A stretch of 64,000 nt of DNA. Source: Pyrus communis (taxonomy: Eukaryota; Streptophyta; Magnoliopsida; Rosales; Rosaceae). A program made the translations under genes and the position numbers. Below are positions 54,523-64,000 of this stretch, one piece after another; the stretch's first letter is position 1; every line of letters starts with the position of its first letter. Under the pieces are notes generated by a model that saw only the letters and a program-made list of their open reading frames with translations, was not told where the DNA came from and made no database searches. The stretch is taken from the NCBI RefSeq assembly GCF_963583255.1, contig NC_084814.1, positions 25,891,598 through 25,955,597 of the forward strand, read 5' to 3'.

Positions 54523-55483
54523 ATGTTAAGTTTTGATAAAATGGTTGCGCGTGACATTATTTCATGGAATGCAATGATAGTTGGTTATGGGAATCATGGC
54601 CTTGGGATGGAAGCATGCACGGAAGCAATTTTACAGTTTCATCATATGCAGGCATGTGGTATTAAGCCCGATGATGTGACTTTCATTGGCCTCTTATCTG
54701 CTTGCAGCCATTCGGGGCTTGTAACTGAAGGCAAACACTGGTTTAGTGCAATGAGTCAGGAGTTCAACATAACCCCAAGGATGGAACATTACATATGCGT
54801 GGTGGATCTCTCGCCCGGGCTGGACGTTTGGATGGGGCACAATGTTTCATCCGAACAATGCCGTTTGAGGATGATGATCATGTGTGCAGCGCACTGCTTG
54901 CATGATGCATGCAGAGTCCATAATAATATGGAACTCGGGAAGAAGTATCCAAGAAAATTCAAGGGAAAGGACTTGCAGGTACTGGAAATTTGGTCCTTTT
55001 ATGCTGTTGGAAGGCGGGATGATGCAGCCGATGTCAGAATCAAGTAGGACCAAGGCCTTAAGAAGAGTCCAGGATGCAATTGGGTTGAGATCAATGGTGT
55101 TATCCATGGATTTTTAGGTGCAGATCTGTCCCATCCTCAATCAGCTCAGATACATGAAATACTAGAAGAACTACTAGTAGATATGAAACAGCTAGGATAC
55201 CGTGCAAAAAATAGTTTTTGTTCTCCGAGGTGTTGAGGAAGAGGAGAAAGAAAGAATCCTCCATTACCACAGCGAGAAACTGGCCATTGCTAATGCAATT
55301 CTTAGTCTGAGCCCGGGCAAACCGATCTTAGTTACCAAGAATTTGCAAGTTTGTGGTGATTGCCATGCTGCCATAAAGTTCATGATCACTGATCTTTTTA
55401 CAAAGAGAGAAATAACTGCAAGAGACGTGAGTTGGTTTCATCATTTCAAGGATGGAATTTGCAATTGTGCAGACTTCTGGTGA
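54523..55483 (+). pseudogene. PPR protein (PLS-DYW class) pseudogene, 3' part
   Basis: This is the remnant of a pentatricopeptide-repeat protein of the organelle RNA-editing type. 54523-54820 keeps PPR units (MVARDIISWNAMIVGYGNHG; IKPDDVTFIGLLSACSHSGL). About 54820-55047 is scrambled and ends in a stop. About 55060-55200 keeps the E/E+ region (KKSPGCNWVEINGVIHGF; LEELLVDMKQLGY). 55202-55483, in another frame, keeps the DYW deaminase end: HSEKLA with the catalytic HxE, CGDCH zinc ligands and a final DFW in place of DYW. At least one frameshift (in an A run near 55205) and the stop break it, and most upstream PPR units are missing. No joined protein is possible; loss of function is clear. Confidence 0.9.
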
Positions 55484-55811
55484 AGCAGATGGATTCATGG
55501 GTGCATTATTCAACCTTCCCCTTTGTCTCTTTGGCTATATGATAGCTGCATTTTTAGCAGGTTAGTTTCGTTTACGATAAAACTGAGCACCTCCATTACA
55601 TTGACAAGTCACAATTCTAGTTGTTGCAGGTGTAGTCCATACTGTAGTTTCTTTACATTGTATAATTAATTAGGCTTTGACTTCCTTGGAGATTCAACAA
55701 AAAAAAAAAAAAAAGGACTTAAAGATTCCTCAAATCTTTTGTACTGTGAGTCATGGGTTTATACAATACAATGGGTGCTTTTTCTTAAAAGAAATTAACC
55801 AAAAAAAAATA
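55484..55811. other. Flank between the PPR pseudogene and the MULE-like element
   Basis: No gene is seen. Two A runs (about 55698-55713 and 55800-55809) lie here; the second forms part of the transposon's apparent target duplication. Confidence 0.4.
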
Positions 55812-57940
55812 GTGAAATATCTCAAATTGGACAATTTATTAATCTTTGGATATAAATAGGACAAAATCAAAATGACTAAAATACCCACATTTAAATGGGT
55901 TATTCCTCACTTTCTCTCTCCCGTTTCTGATTTCTCTCCCTACTCTCTCTCTCTCAATTCCTTTCTCTCTTCTCTCACTTTCTCTCTCTACTCTTTCTCC
56001 CTTCCTCAGATCTTTGATCTCCGATTTTGAAGAGATGGAAGTCCTAAGAGAGGCGAGAAGAGTGAGCTGGGTTTTGGGTTCACCTCATACCTCTGATTTT
56101 GAACAAAGGAATGGAGAGAGAGGTGAGAAGAGTGAGCTGGGTTTTGTACCATATTATTTGTTTTGGCCGGAAAGTTCCATTTTTTCGACGACAGAAGCTT
56201 TGACAGACATAGCTGTAGGGTGTTTAGTTCCAAGTTCATTCATCAATGATTTATGGAATAAATGAGTTGTTTGTAAGATGAATTAATACTTAGAAGTTAA
56301 ATTAGGGTTTGTGTTTCATGTTGGGGCATATGGGTTGTGGAATAAATTTCAAGTTTTGACGTACTACAAGACCATGATGGAACAATTTTTGGTTCAAGTG
56401 TCCAATTGTAGAAATTTGTGAATTTTTTTCCGTAATGTGCATGTGGTGTGAATGGTTACATCTAATATGAGAAGTGGGAATGTTCACTAGTTATGATGCA
56501 CGTATGTTATTGTTGTGCCTCAAAATTTAGCGAGTATAACCACAACCTAGTTGGCCTCGGCGAAAAACAAAATTAAGAAAAAACTTAGAGGATGTTAAGG
56601 GTTATGCTGTCCGTGAAATAACAAGAACGAGTATCATGTTTTCCACGTGAACGGTTAAGCGATGCTTGATATATGTAACAAGACTTTTCAAACTATCACT
56701 GTAACTTTATATACATAACAATTATGTTTTAATTGTATCCACTATACCAATACGTTGCCGTTAAGTTTCTCTCGTTCTGTGCATATCATGTGCATGTGGT
56801 GTGCATATAGTGTATTATGCGTAGATGGTGCGTATTTACATCTTTGATACTCTTCACATTAAAGTAGTTTACTACTTTTTCCTTTGATTCAGAGGCAGGC
56901 CCTGCAAATACAAAAAAAAAAACAAACGAGTTTGTGAAACAATTTCCTTTGATTCTTAGGTTCTTTCATGCCCATTCAAATTGTAATTTTTTCAAATCCT
57001 TTAAATATTTGAACCCAATCAAATTTGATACCAAATTCAAATTAATGAATCTTCGATTCTTCATATAAAGTTTAGGGTCATTTTTCTGATTTCAAAGAGA
57101 GAGATGTGAGTTATGAGTTTTTGGGTTGAGCTCAAATTTGTGAGCATAACATGTGCATATCATGTACATACAGTGTATGAGCGAGTTTAATACCAAGAGA
57201 GCGAACGAGTATGCGAAACAATTTCATCCATATCCTTCTCTCTTCCTTCTTTCCACTCTGATTTCTCTCTTTTCCTTCAAATTTATCTCTTCTCCAAAAT
57301 GCAACTGACCTTTAATACGTTTTTTCATTTAATTGCAGCAAAAGTCAAACCCTATTTTAGTGTTTGTAAATTTGGATCGAGAGAGGGAGCTGAGGGAGGG
57401 AGAAGACAAAAGAAATGAAAACCCACATATAAATAAGAGAAATGATAAAAAAAAAAATTTAAATTGAAGGATTTGGGTCTTCTCCAAGAAACACCAAACC
57501 AGTCAACTTCAACTCCAAAAATCCATCAATCAAAAAGTAAAATTAAGCAAACCCAGGTCACAAAACCTACGAATGAAAAGGTAAAAATCGAAGAAGATGA
57601 GTGGGTTAGAGAGAGAGCTCTTGTGCATATTCAAAATGTAGAGAGAGGAGAGAGAGAGCTTGGATGAAGAAGATGGGTGGGTTAGAGAGAGCTCTTGGAT
57701 GAAGAAGATGGGTGGGTTAGAGCTTTGAACTAGAATTAGGTCCCCTCTGTTTCTCTCTACAAAATGAGAATGAGAGCTGGAATTTCTGGATAACCCATTT
57801 ATATGGGAGGACAATTTGGTCATTTCAAGGTGTAGGAAAATTACTATTTTTGTCTGATTGTTGTGCATGGCATGTGCATATTTGAAATGTCTTATTTTTG
57901 TCACAAGATTAAGAAATTGTCCTAGTTGTGGGTAGTTCCC
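55812..57940. mobile_element. Non-autonomous Mutator-like transposon, 2.1 kb
   Basis: The ends are long imperfect inverted repeats: 'gtgaaatatctcaaattgga' at the left matches the reverse complement of the right end (gggaactacccacaactagg on the minus strand), and farther in both sides share 'aaatgggttat[t/c]c' and 'ggacaattt[a/c]ttaatctt'. Arms extend over about 90-150 bp. The flanks AAAAAAATA (55803-55811) and AAAAAAATA (57941-57949) form a 9-bp duplication, though A-rich. No transposase ORF. Inside are CT-rich DNA, recurring 'catgtgcatatcatgtg'-type words (56440, 56780, 57150, 57860), a duplicated 'gtgagaagagtgagctgg' (about 56060 and 56125) and a duplicated 'agagagctcttggatgaa' (about 57610-57710). 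It could carry a captured gene fragment, but none is recognised. Confidence 0.75.
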
Positions 57941-57949
57941 AAAAAAATA

Positions 57950-58112
57950 ATATGAGGAACACCTTTGTGAAGGTGCAAAAGCCCTCCGAATCCACTGGAT
58001 ACAAGATTTGGTTAGGATGTAAGCGATTCCAATTTTATTAGTTATCTACCCAACTCAGAAAAGAAAAAAAACCGATAGAGAAATATAATATAAGCACGTA
58101 TATATAATACGT
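57950..58112. other. Intergenic DNA
   Basis: No gene or repeat recognised. Confidence 0.35.
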
Positions 58113-58482
58113 GGATCCATGACACTATCTTTTTTACACAACTTTTAACACACATACGTGTGGAGCCTGCTTTGTTAACAATCCGAATTGTCTATCTTTT
58201 AGAATATCATTCATAGATTATACTTGCAAAAAATTAGACAAATCCATAACTACTAAGACATTCATTTGTAGTGAATAAAAGGGACGAATACAGTTCTACA
58301 AAAAAAACTAAACCCTTATTCCAATGGTCATATGGCTTTAGATTTGAGTAATTTTGATAGATATGATATTTGAGATAAAACTTAAAAAATAAGCAATTCG
58401 GATCGTTCAAATAATATTATTAAGTAGGTCCACGAACATGTGTGTCAAAAATTGTGTAAAAAGTGTAGTGACACGATCTATC
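58113..58482. mobile_element. MITE, 370 bp, family shared with 38796-39085
   Basis: The left end 'ggatccatgacactatcttt' and inner 'ttacacaacttttaacacac' pair with the right part 'gtgtgtcaaaaattgtgtaa' and 'agtgtagtgacacgatctat'. The middle shares a series of words with the copy near 38800 ('atcattcatagatta', 'aaattagacaaat', 'actactaagacattcattt'). Non-coding. Confidence 0.78.
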
Positions 58483-58863
58483 CCCTATAATTATATATAC
58501 ATATGTGATGTGATATTAGGAAAACAAACAATTTGTGTGGTAATTATCTGTTTAGAGGCCATATATATTGTAAAATTCGTAGAAAGAAAGAGTGAAACTG
58601 GAATCCAATTATCGAATTATCCAATGAGGTTCGAATAACGTGAGTAGTGATATGTTGGCCTCTGTTTTATGTCTGACTCTGCGTAGGAGGAGTTAGTAGC
58701 AAGATATTATATAGTCTCTTTATCTTCTCCATCTTTGTGCGCGTGCTGATCTGTACTTCAAATCAGAGAGGTTTCCATTTGCTGGGACATTTCCCATTTG
58801 CAGAAAAATCCATCATCTTAAATATATAATAATAATATTAAGTAAGGTTTACCTTTGATAATG

Positions 58864-58915
<52 letters not shown>

Positions 58916-61900
58916 GAGACACTATTCTTGTGAATGATTGGTCGTTTCATGTCTGTGCTTCTTTTGTTTGATATCCCATTTATTCGATGATGATAATAAT
59001 AATCACAGGACTAACAAACTAAACGTGCATGCAGAATTGCAGATGCAGCAGCTTCATGGGATGAAATGAAATATATAAATTGATTTATATATATGCTGCC
59101 TCCCTAACGAGAAGATATCAACTTTTTAATCTTCTTCCCTTTGCTCTATGTATGTTTGCTTGTTCTTCTGATTGTTATGCCACCCACCCACCCTCCCCGG
59201 TGGACTCGTAGAGGGAAGAGAATTGGGTTCCAACTTACACCGTCTAATTTCAAAAGTACATCGACACGTTATCGATCATCGACACGTCCTCAATATCTTG
59301 CTGCCAGGACCAAGTCAGCTAGTGAAGTGGTTTTATGACCCAAGTTTTGCAACTTGCAAAGGGCCTAAAAATCTCGAACTCGGATTCTCCTCCTCCCCTC
59401 TCCTCCTTTCACTCTTTATTTTATCTTTATTTCTCTATAAAAAGTTACATAAGATGTTGAAATAACTTAACTGTAGGGATGACAACAGTTTGGTTTGGGG
59501 ACAGAAATAATATATTCATCCCCATAACCACGCAAATTAATCATATCCTACTTAATCGGGACTGTTTAAATATGAGGGGATAAAAAAACAAAGGGAAGAG
59601 AATCTTACCAAAAAAATTTCACTGCTCTACCAACATTGTGTAAGATTAGGTTCCCTTCTTTTGGAGTCAATGACTCAAGTTTGTACATATATAATCCTTT
59701 TATTACTGTGCTGATGTCATCCACACTAATTTAGTCTCTCACACTTTAAAAGATCAGTAATTACAAATCTTCTCTCGTGATTTATCTATTGTGATCATAA
59801 TTTGTATTTTTATCAGTACTAGCACTTACATGAAGGAGGAATCTTATTCTTAGATGGAGAAATAAGATTTTCATCATTATAATAAAATAATAATAATTCA
59901 CGAACCCCACCAACCCACTACTTTATTCAATATTTACAATAAAATGAATTACACACGTTACATTTTTTTTCTTTTTTTTTTTAATTTATGCAATTTAAAA
60001 ATCAAAAATAAAAAAATGTATGAAAATCATTTTTCAATTCAGATGAAATCACAAACCAAGCACTTTGATCGAAACCCTCATATATTTATTGTTTTACTTT
60101 GTTTAATTGGATTTACATTAGAATAATAACGTTAAGGAAAATCTATATTAGTTGAGAAGGGACTCAACAATGTTAGAAAATTACAATTTATGAGTGATTG
60201 ACAAGGTATGCAACATGTCGATAATTGCTTATCGCGTTGGTATTTAAGTTTACATCTAAATGACAAAATCATACGTCGATGATTACTAATCAAGAAAACT
60301 CGAAACACATGACATGACACATACGGTTACTAAACGAAAACAAGAACAAAACTATGACGCCATTAGTGTTAATTGGAAATTGGACTGCTGATCGTGGGTG
60401 ACCAAAAAATCGTCATACATAAAGATAAATCCAATGGTTGCTTCATTTCATGTGTCTCTCCATGTGCCCAAGGCCCCAAGCCAAGAGCCAGAGCCACCTG
60501 TTAAAGCACACTTGCTCATCTTCCATTCATTATGCACCACTAAATATTTGCCAACCCAATAAATAATAAATAATAAAATTAAAAGAAAGAGAGTCGAATT
60601 TTTTAATTTGCAGAGTATTGGGACCATTATTCATAGAAAAGAAACCATACACGCCTGAATTATATATTGAAGAGTACTACCATCCATTTATTGGTCGTAC
60701 ATCTTTTAAATCTCTAGCATTGGTACAATTGATGGACCAACAATATTATTCGTACATGCTTTCATTTTTTACTATGCACTTGTGTCAGCAATTTTTTCGT
60801 TGTTGAGTACACGTTTAATGCTTCGATCATTTGATGTATACTTGCTTACATTGGTGCATAATAAAATTTTTGAGCAAATTGACCAAAACATGTTTATTGC
60901 AAGTGAACATGTTAAGTTCTTGAGATTAATTCACCTAAATTTGACAAGAAAAAAAAAAAAGATGTTAACATAATTGAATTCTATTTAGTCGAGTCAACTG
61001 GATTATTTATTCATTTATCTTTTTTTGACTTAAAATTATGTATTCATTTTAAATATTCTAATTATGTATTAACAAACAAATATTTACTGGAAAATATATG
61101 TATTAACAAACAAACTAGTTTTATTTTTCTATGAAAAATAATTTAAAATTTGTTCAATGTCACGCACTCCAAAGAATGCCACCCAAACCAAGACACAAAC
61201 GCTTTGTTGGGTTGCAATTATTGGTTAAGAAGAAAATAATATGTTTTGTATTCTATTCTATTATATTATTTGCTTGTCGATTGTGCTGCTTGAGTATGTC
61301 ACAGTAGCAGTATAAATGTAAAATAAATAATTGAATTAAAATATTATCAATGTAACGCATTTAGTATAAGTGAATTTATTATATTTGTATGATACTTCAT
61401 TGTATGCTAATATTAATAAATCGAATAATATATGTTTTAACATTTTCACAAAATTAAAATACAGTTGCTGTGATATATTGGGTATGGGTAAATCCATGCG
61501 CTGGCAAAGAGGTAGTTTTCTTGTGCCTTTCACTGACGGAACGGGTTGTCATTTTCAAAGACCTACCAACAGCAAGGCATTGTTAATTGCGGGCATCACT
61601 AAGTTTTAAAAATAAAGATGCCCTTTTTGGCTTAATCCATTAAACTAACACTGTCTGCGGCATGTATTATAGTTAAGTGATATTTTTTTTTTATTTGAGA
61701 AGTTTTATATTTAATTCTCGAGCAAATTTAAATTACATTATTGTTAATTTATTATGAAATTTAACATAATGTCTGCTGCTTAATGTAGATAATAGTTTTA
61801 TAATATATATTTTTTTTAAAATATACTGGCATGAGTGCCCAGCCTCCCTCCTCAGGAAAAATAAAAGTGAAACAATACTATATCCATTTCTCATACCATT

Positions 61901-62290
61901 AATTATTTAAGAGTAATGTTTTTTTTTTCTTTTCAAAATGAGAACAAACGGTGGCAAGCTACAATTGTCCACCATTTCTAAGAGCCGAGAAGACTCACAG
62001 AGGCATTTCAGCTTCTTCTTGGTCACATGTCTGGCTTCCACACCAACATATTTAAAAATAAAGTTAAGAAGACCAAATTTCCAAACCAAATAACGTGATG
62101 GTTGATGATTGAATTATCACTTAAGATTAACATGTTCATTTTTTATTGATGACGTATAATTTGATATAAAATTTTGACCTCTATTAACATTATCCATTAT
62201 TTAATCCATTATGTTGTACGAGTAATACTGTAATGTACAATAATAATATATTTTGTATTGTACTACATCATATTCCATTTGGGAAATTCC
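58483..62290. other. Long gene-poor AT-rich stretch
   Basis: No gene is recognised on either strand. A (GA)n microsatellite of about 45 bases lies at about 58866-58910. The remainder is AT-rich with many T/A runs; short ORFs (up to about 97 codons) have no known motif. Confidence 0.45.
58866..58918 (+). repeat. (GA)n microsatellite
   Basis: About 22 GA units followed by an interruption ('gata') and further GA. Confidence 0.9.
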
Positions 62291-64000
62291 GTTCCTATCC
62301 CTTCCCATCTCTCTCCTCTCTGAGAGAGAGAAGAAGAAGAAGAAGACAACCCTCCAAACTCCAGAGGCAGAAACAGAAGCAAAGCAATTGCTGCTCTGTG
62401 ACCAGCTGGGTGCTGCTACTCTCAGAGATCTTTCCTTCCAAACACAAAACCCATTTCTGTTGCTACAAACATGAGGATGCGGCCCAGATTTCTTGCACCT
62501 TATTCTACCTCTATTGTGATATTTTCCACATCAAGTTTGTGTCGATTTGATTTCTAAGCCTCCCTAAAACTTCACCTGGAAAAAGTTGCACACTAACTGA
62601 CCTTTTAAATCGCTGTTGGGAGATTTTCTCTCTATAACCTACGGATTATTGTGATTTAATCCCTAAAACTTCCGTGATTTTTCCGACTTGTATTCAGGTA
62701 CCTTATAGACTTATTGCATGTAAGGATTCAAATTTGTGATTTAAAATAATTGAGTTTTAGTAAATTATTAGTTTAAATTTCTTGTTTTGGAGAATTATTC
62801 ATTAAATTTATGGGTTCTTTGATTTAATTTTATCTGAGATTCAGTATTTTTTTTTTTATAGGTTTTGTAGAATTTTTCGATTAAATTTCTGGGTTTGGTA
62901 GTGGTGTTTTATTTTGTGTGCATTTGATGAATCTGGTAATTGGAGTTTGGATTTTTTGAGTGCTTATATCCGAACTCTCTCTCTCTCTTCAGTTTCCATC
63001 AACCTTTCTACTCAAATACTGTCCAAAGTGAAAATTTGTGGAAGGGGAAGAGATTTGTTGGTAGGGAAAAGCTATATTGTTGTAGAAAGATTTGAAATAG
63101 CTGAAATAGTTGAAATGTGTTTGCTTTCCATTTATCTCAGTTTTATTCGGTGTAAACGCTCACTTCTCTGGCTAGATTTTTTTTGTTTGTTTTTCTGGGC
63201 AAAAAAGTGGTAATTGTAGATTCTGATATTGAAGGGTTGATCTTTTGGGAAAATGATAAAAAGGGCTGAAAGAAATTTTTATAATGATTTAGGGTTTTGT
63301 GTGATTGTATTAGTGTTCAGTTGAATCCTCAAGAGACCAAAAGGGGATTAATGATGTTCTATCTGAATTGCAGTTCATTAGGGACATTTTTATTAAGTAG
63401 AAGAAGGAATAGCTTATGAGGATTAGTCTTAATATTAGATTCAACTCAACACTAAGCTCAACCTAAACCGCTGAATATATATGTGCATTCTTATCAAATT
63501 TTTCCGTAGTTTTTCCTTTTTATTCTTCCCTACTATTGTAATAATTTCATTTTCCGAGGATTGTGTTAATTTTTTCACTGCAACTTTGTATGATTTCTGA
63601 TCATTTCATGTGTTAGATTCAAATTTTTTGAGGATGTTGGACCCAAAGAAGAAGATAGCCATCAGTTGATAAGGAAACGGTGAAATACCTTTATGTAATG
63701 AATTTATTTATTTATTTATACTCACTGCAACATATAAAGAACGTCAACTGTGTGTGTCATACTTTTCTGATTTAGCTTTGAGTTATGATTTATGATACTG
63801 TAATGGTTTTGTTCTCATAATTCATGTTTGAAGTCAGGAAAACTCATATGTTGCTTTTGCAGTTTGATTAGCAGTTGCTAATTAGAATTGGCTAATTCTT
63901 CTTCGTATAAGTATTTAGCAATTGTATGATGAGGCTAATTAGAATTAGTCAGCTTGTGGATGCGTTAACATGTTTAAATAGTAATAATTAAACTCAAAAG
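62290..64000 (+). other. Possible 5' untranslated exon of a gene beyond the right edge
   Basis: From about 62300 the composition changes to CT-rich then GAA/CAG-rich DNA ('gagagagagaagaagaag'), which is common in plant 5' leaders. A good donor site (ttcag|gtacctt) occurs at 62697/62698. No start codon with a convincing frame follows to 64000, so a long leader intron is assumed. No protein can be named; it may also be a promoter only. Confidence 0.35.

Noticed and set aside
61370..61609. 79-codon ORF
   Set aside because: The sequence after MGKSMRWQRG looked protein-like but matches nothing I recognise and has no splice or promoter context.

Overview
The window looks like nuclear DNA of a woody eudicot, most likely Rosaceae (apple/pear-like). 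The grounds are spliced plant genes with GT-AG introns, AT-rich intergenic DNA full of hairpin MITEs and SINEs, and a Cassandra-type TRIM whose LTRs carry 5S rRNA-like sequence. The family assignment is inference from remembered resemblance; no database was searched.

Layout. 1-7170: a germin-like protein gene (minus strand) with a small TRIM-like element in its intron and a very young Copia retrotransposon (499-5459, TSD CACTC) inserted in exon 2, so the gene is broken. 7171-12788: a second young Copia element with a single open 1346-codon gag-pol frame (TSD AGTAT). 12866-13066: a small unrecognised membrane-protein ORF. 14290-23318: a CNGC19/20-type cyclic nucleotide-gated channel gene (12 coding exons, 798 aa) whose introns hold a SINE, a MITE and a repeat-rich 3.4-kb insert with a minisatellite. 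23892-25318: a non-autonomous LTR element. 25319-30900: gene-poor DNA with SINEs, a 96-bp tandem duplication and a cluster of three hairpin elements. 31112-34310: an HD-ZIP IV gene close to HDG11 (10 exons, 710 aa). 34311-39840: gene-poor. 40420-42720: a REVEILLE-type MYB gene (460 aa). 43143-45078 (minus): an organelle-type single-RRM protein. 45382-47636 (plus): a DHH/DHHA1 phosphoesterase-like protein sharing a 303-bp divergent promoter with the RRM gene. 48103-50748 (minus): a NAC transcription factor. 51177-51908: Cassandra TRIM upstream of it. 54523-55483: a broken DYW-type PPR pseudogene. 55812-57940: a Mutator-like non-autonomous DNA transposon. 58000-64000: gene-poor DNA, ending in what may be the 5' untranslated exon of a gene beyond the right edge.

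The genes do not form a pathway. They are an ordinary plant mix: a calcium-channel subunit, an epidermal homeodomain factor, a clock-related MYB, an RNA-editing-type RRM protein, a DHH phosphoesterase and a NAC factor. The strongest unusual signals are retroelement and hairpin activity around genes: the Copia knock-out of a germin-like gene that already lacks one metal-ligand histidine, the mostly intact second Copia, a ~440-bp fold-back directly upstream of the HDG11-like gene, and the Cassandra element with an internally duplicated LTR near the NAC promoter. I found no clearly novel multi-gene system. Exon boundaries were placed by hand from splice signals and reading frame, and each gene's summed exons are a whole number of codons.
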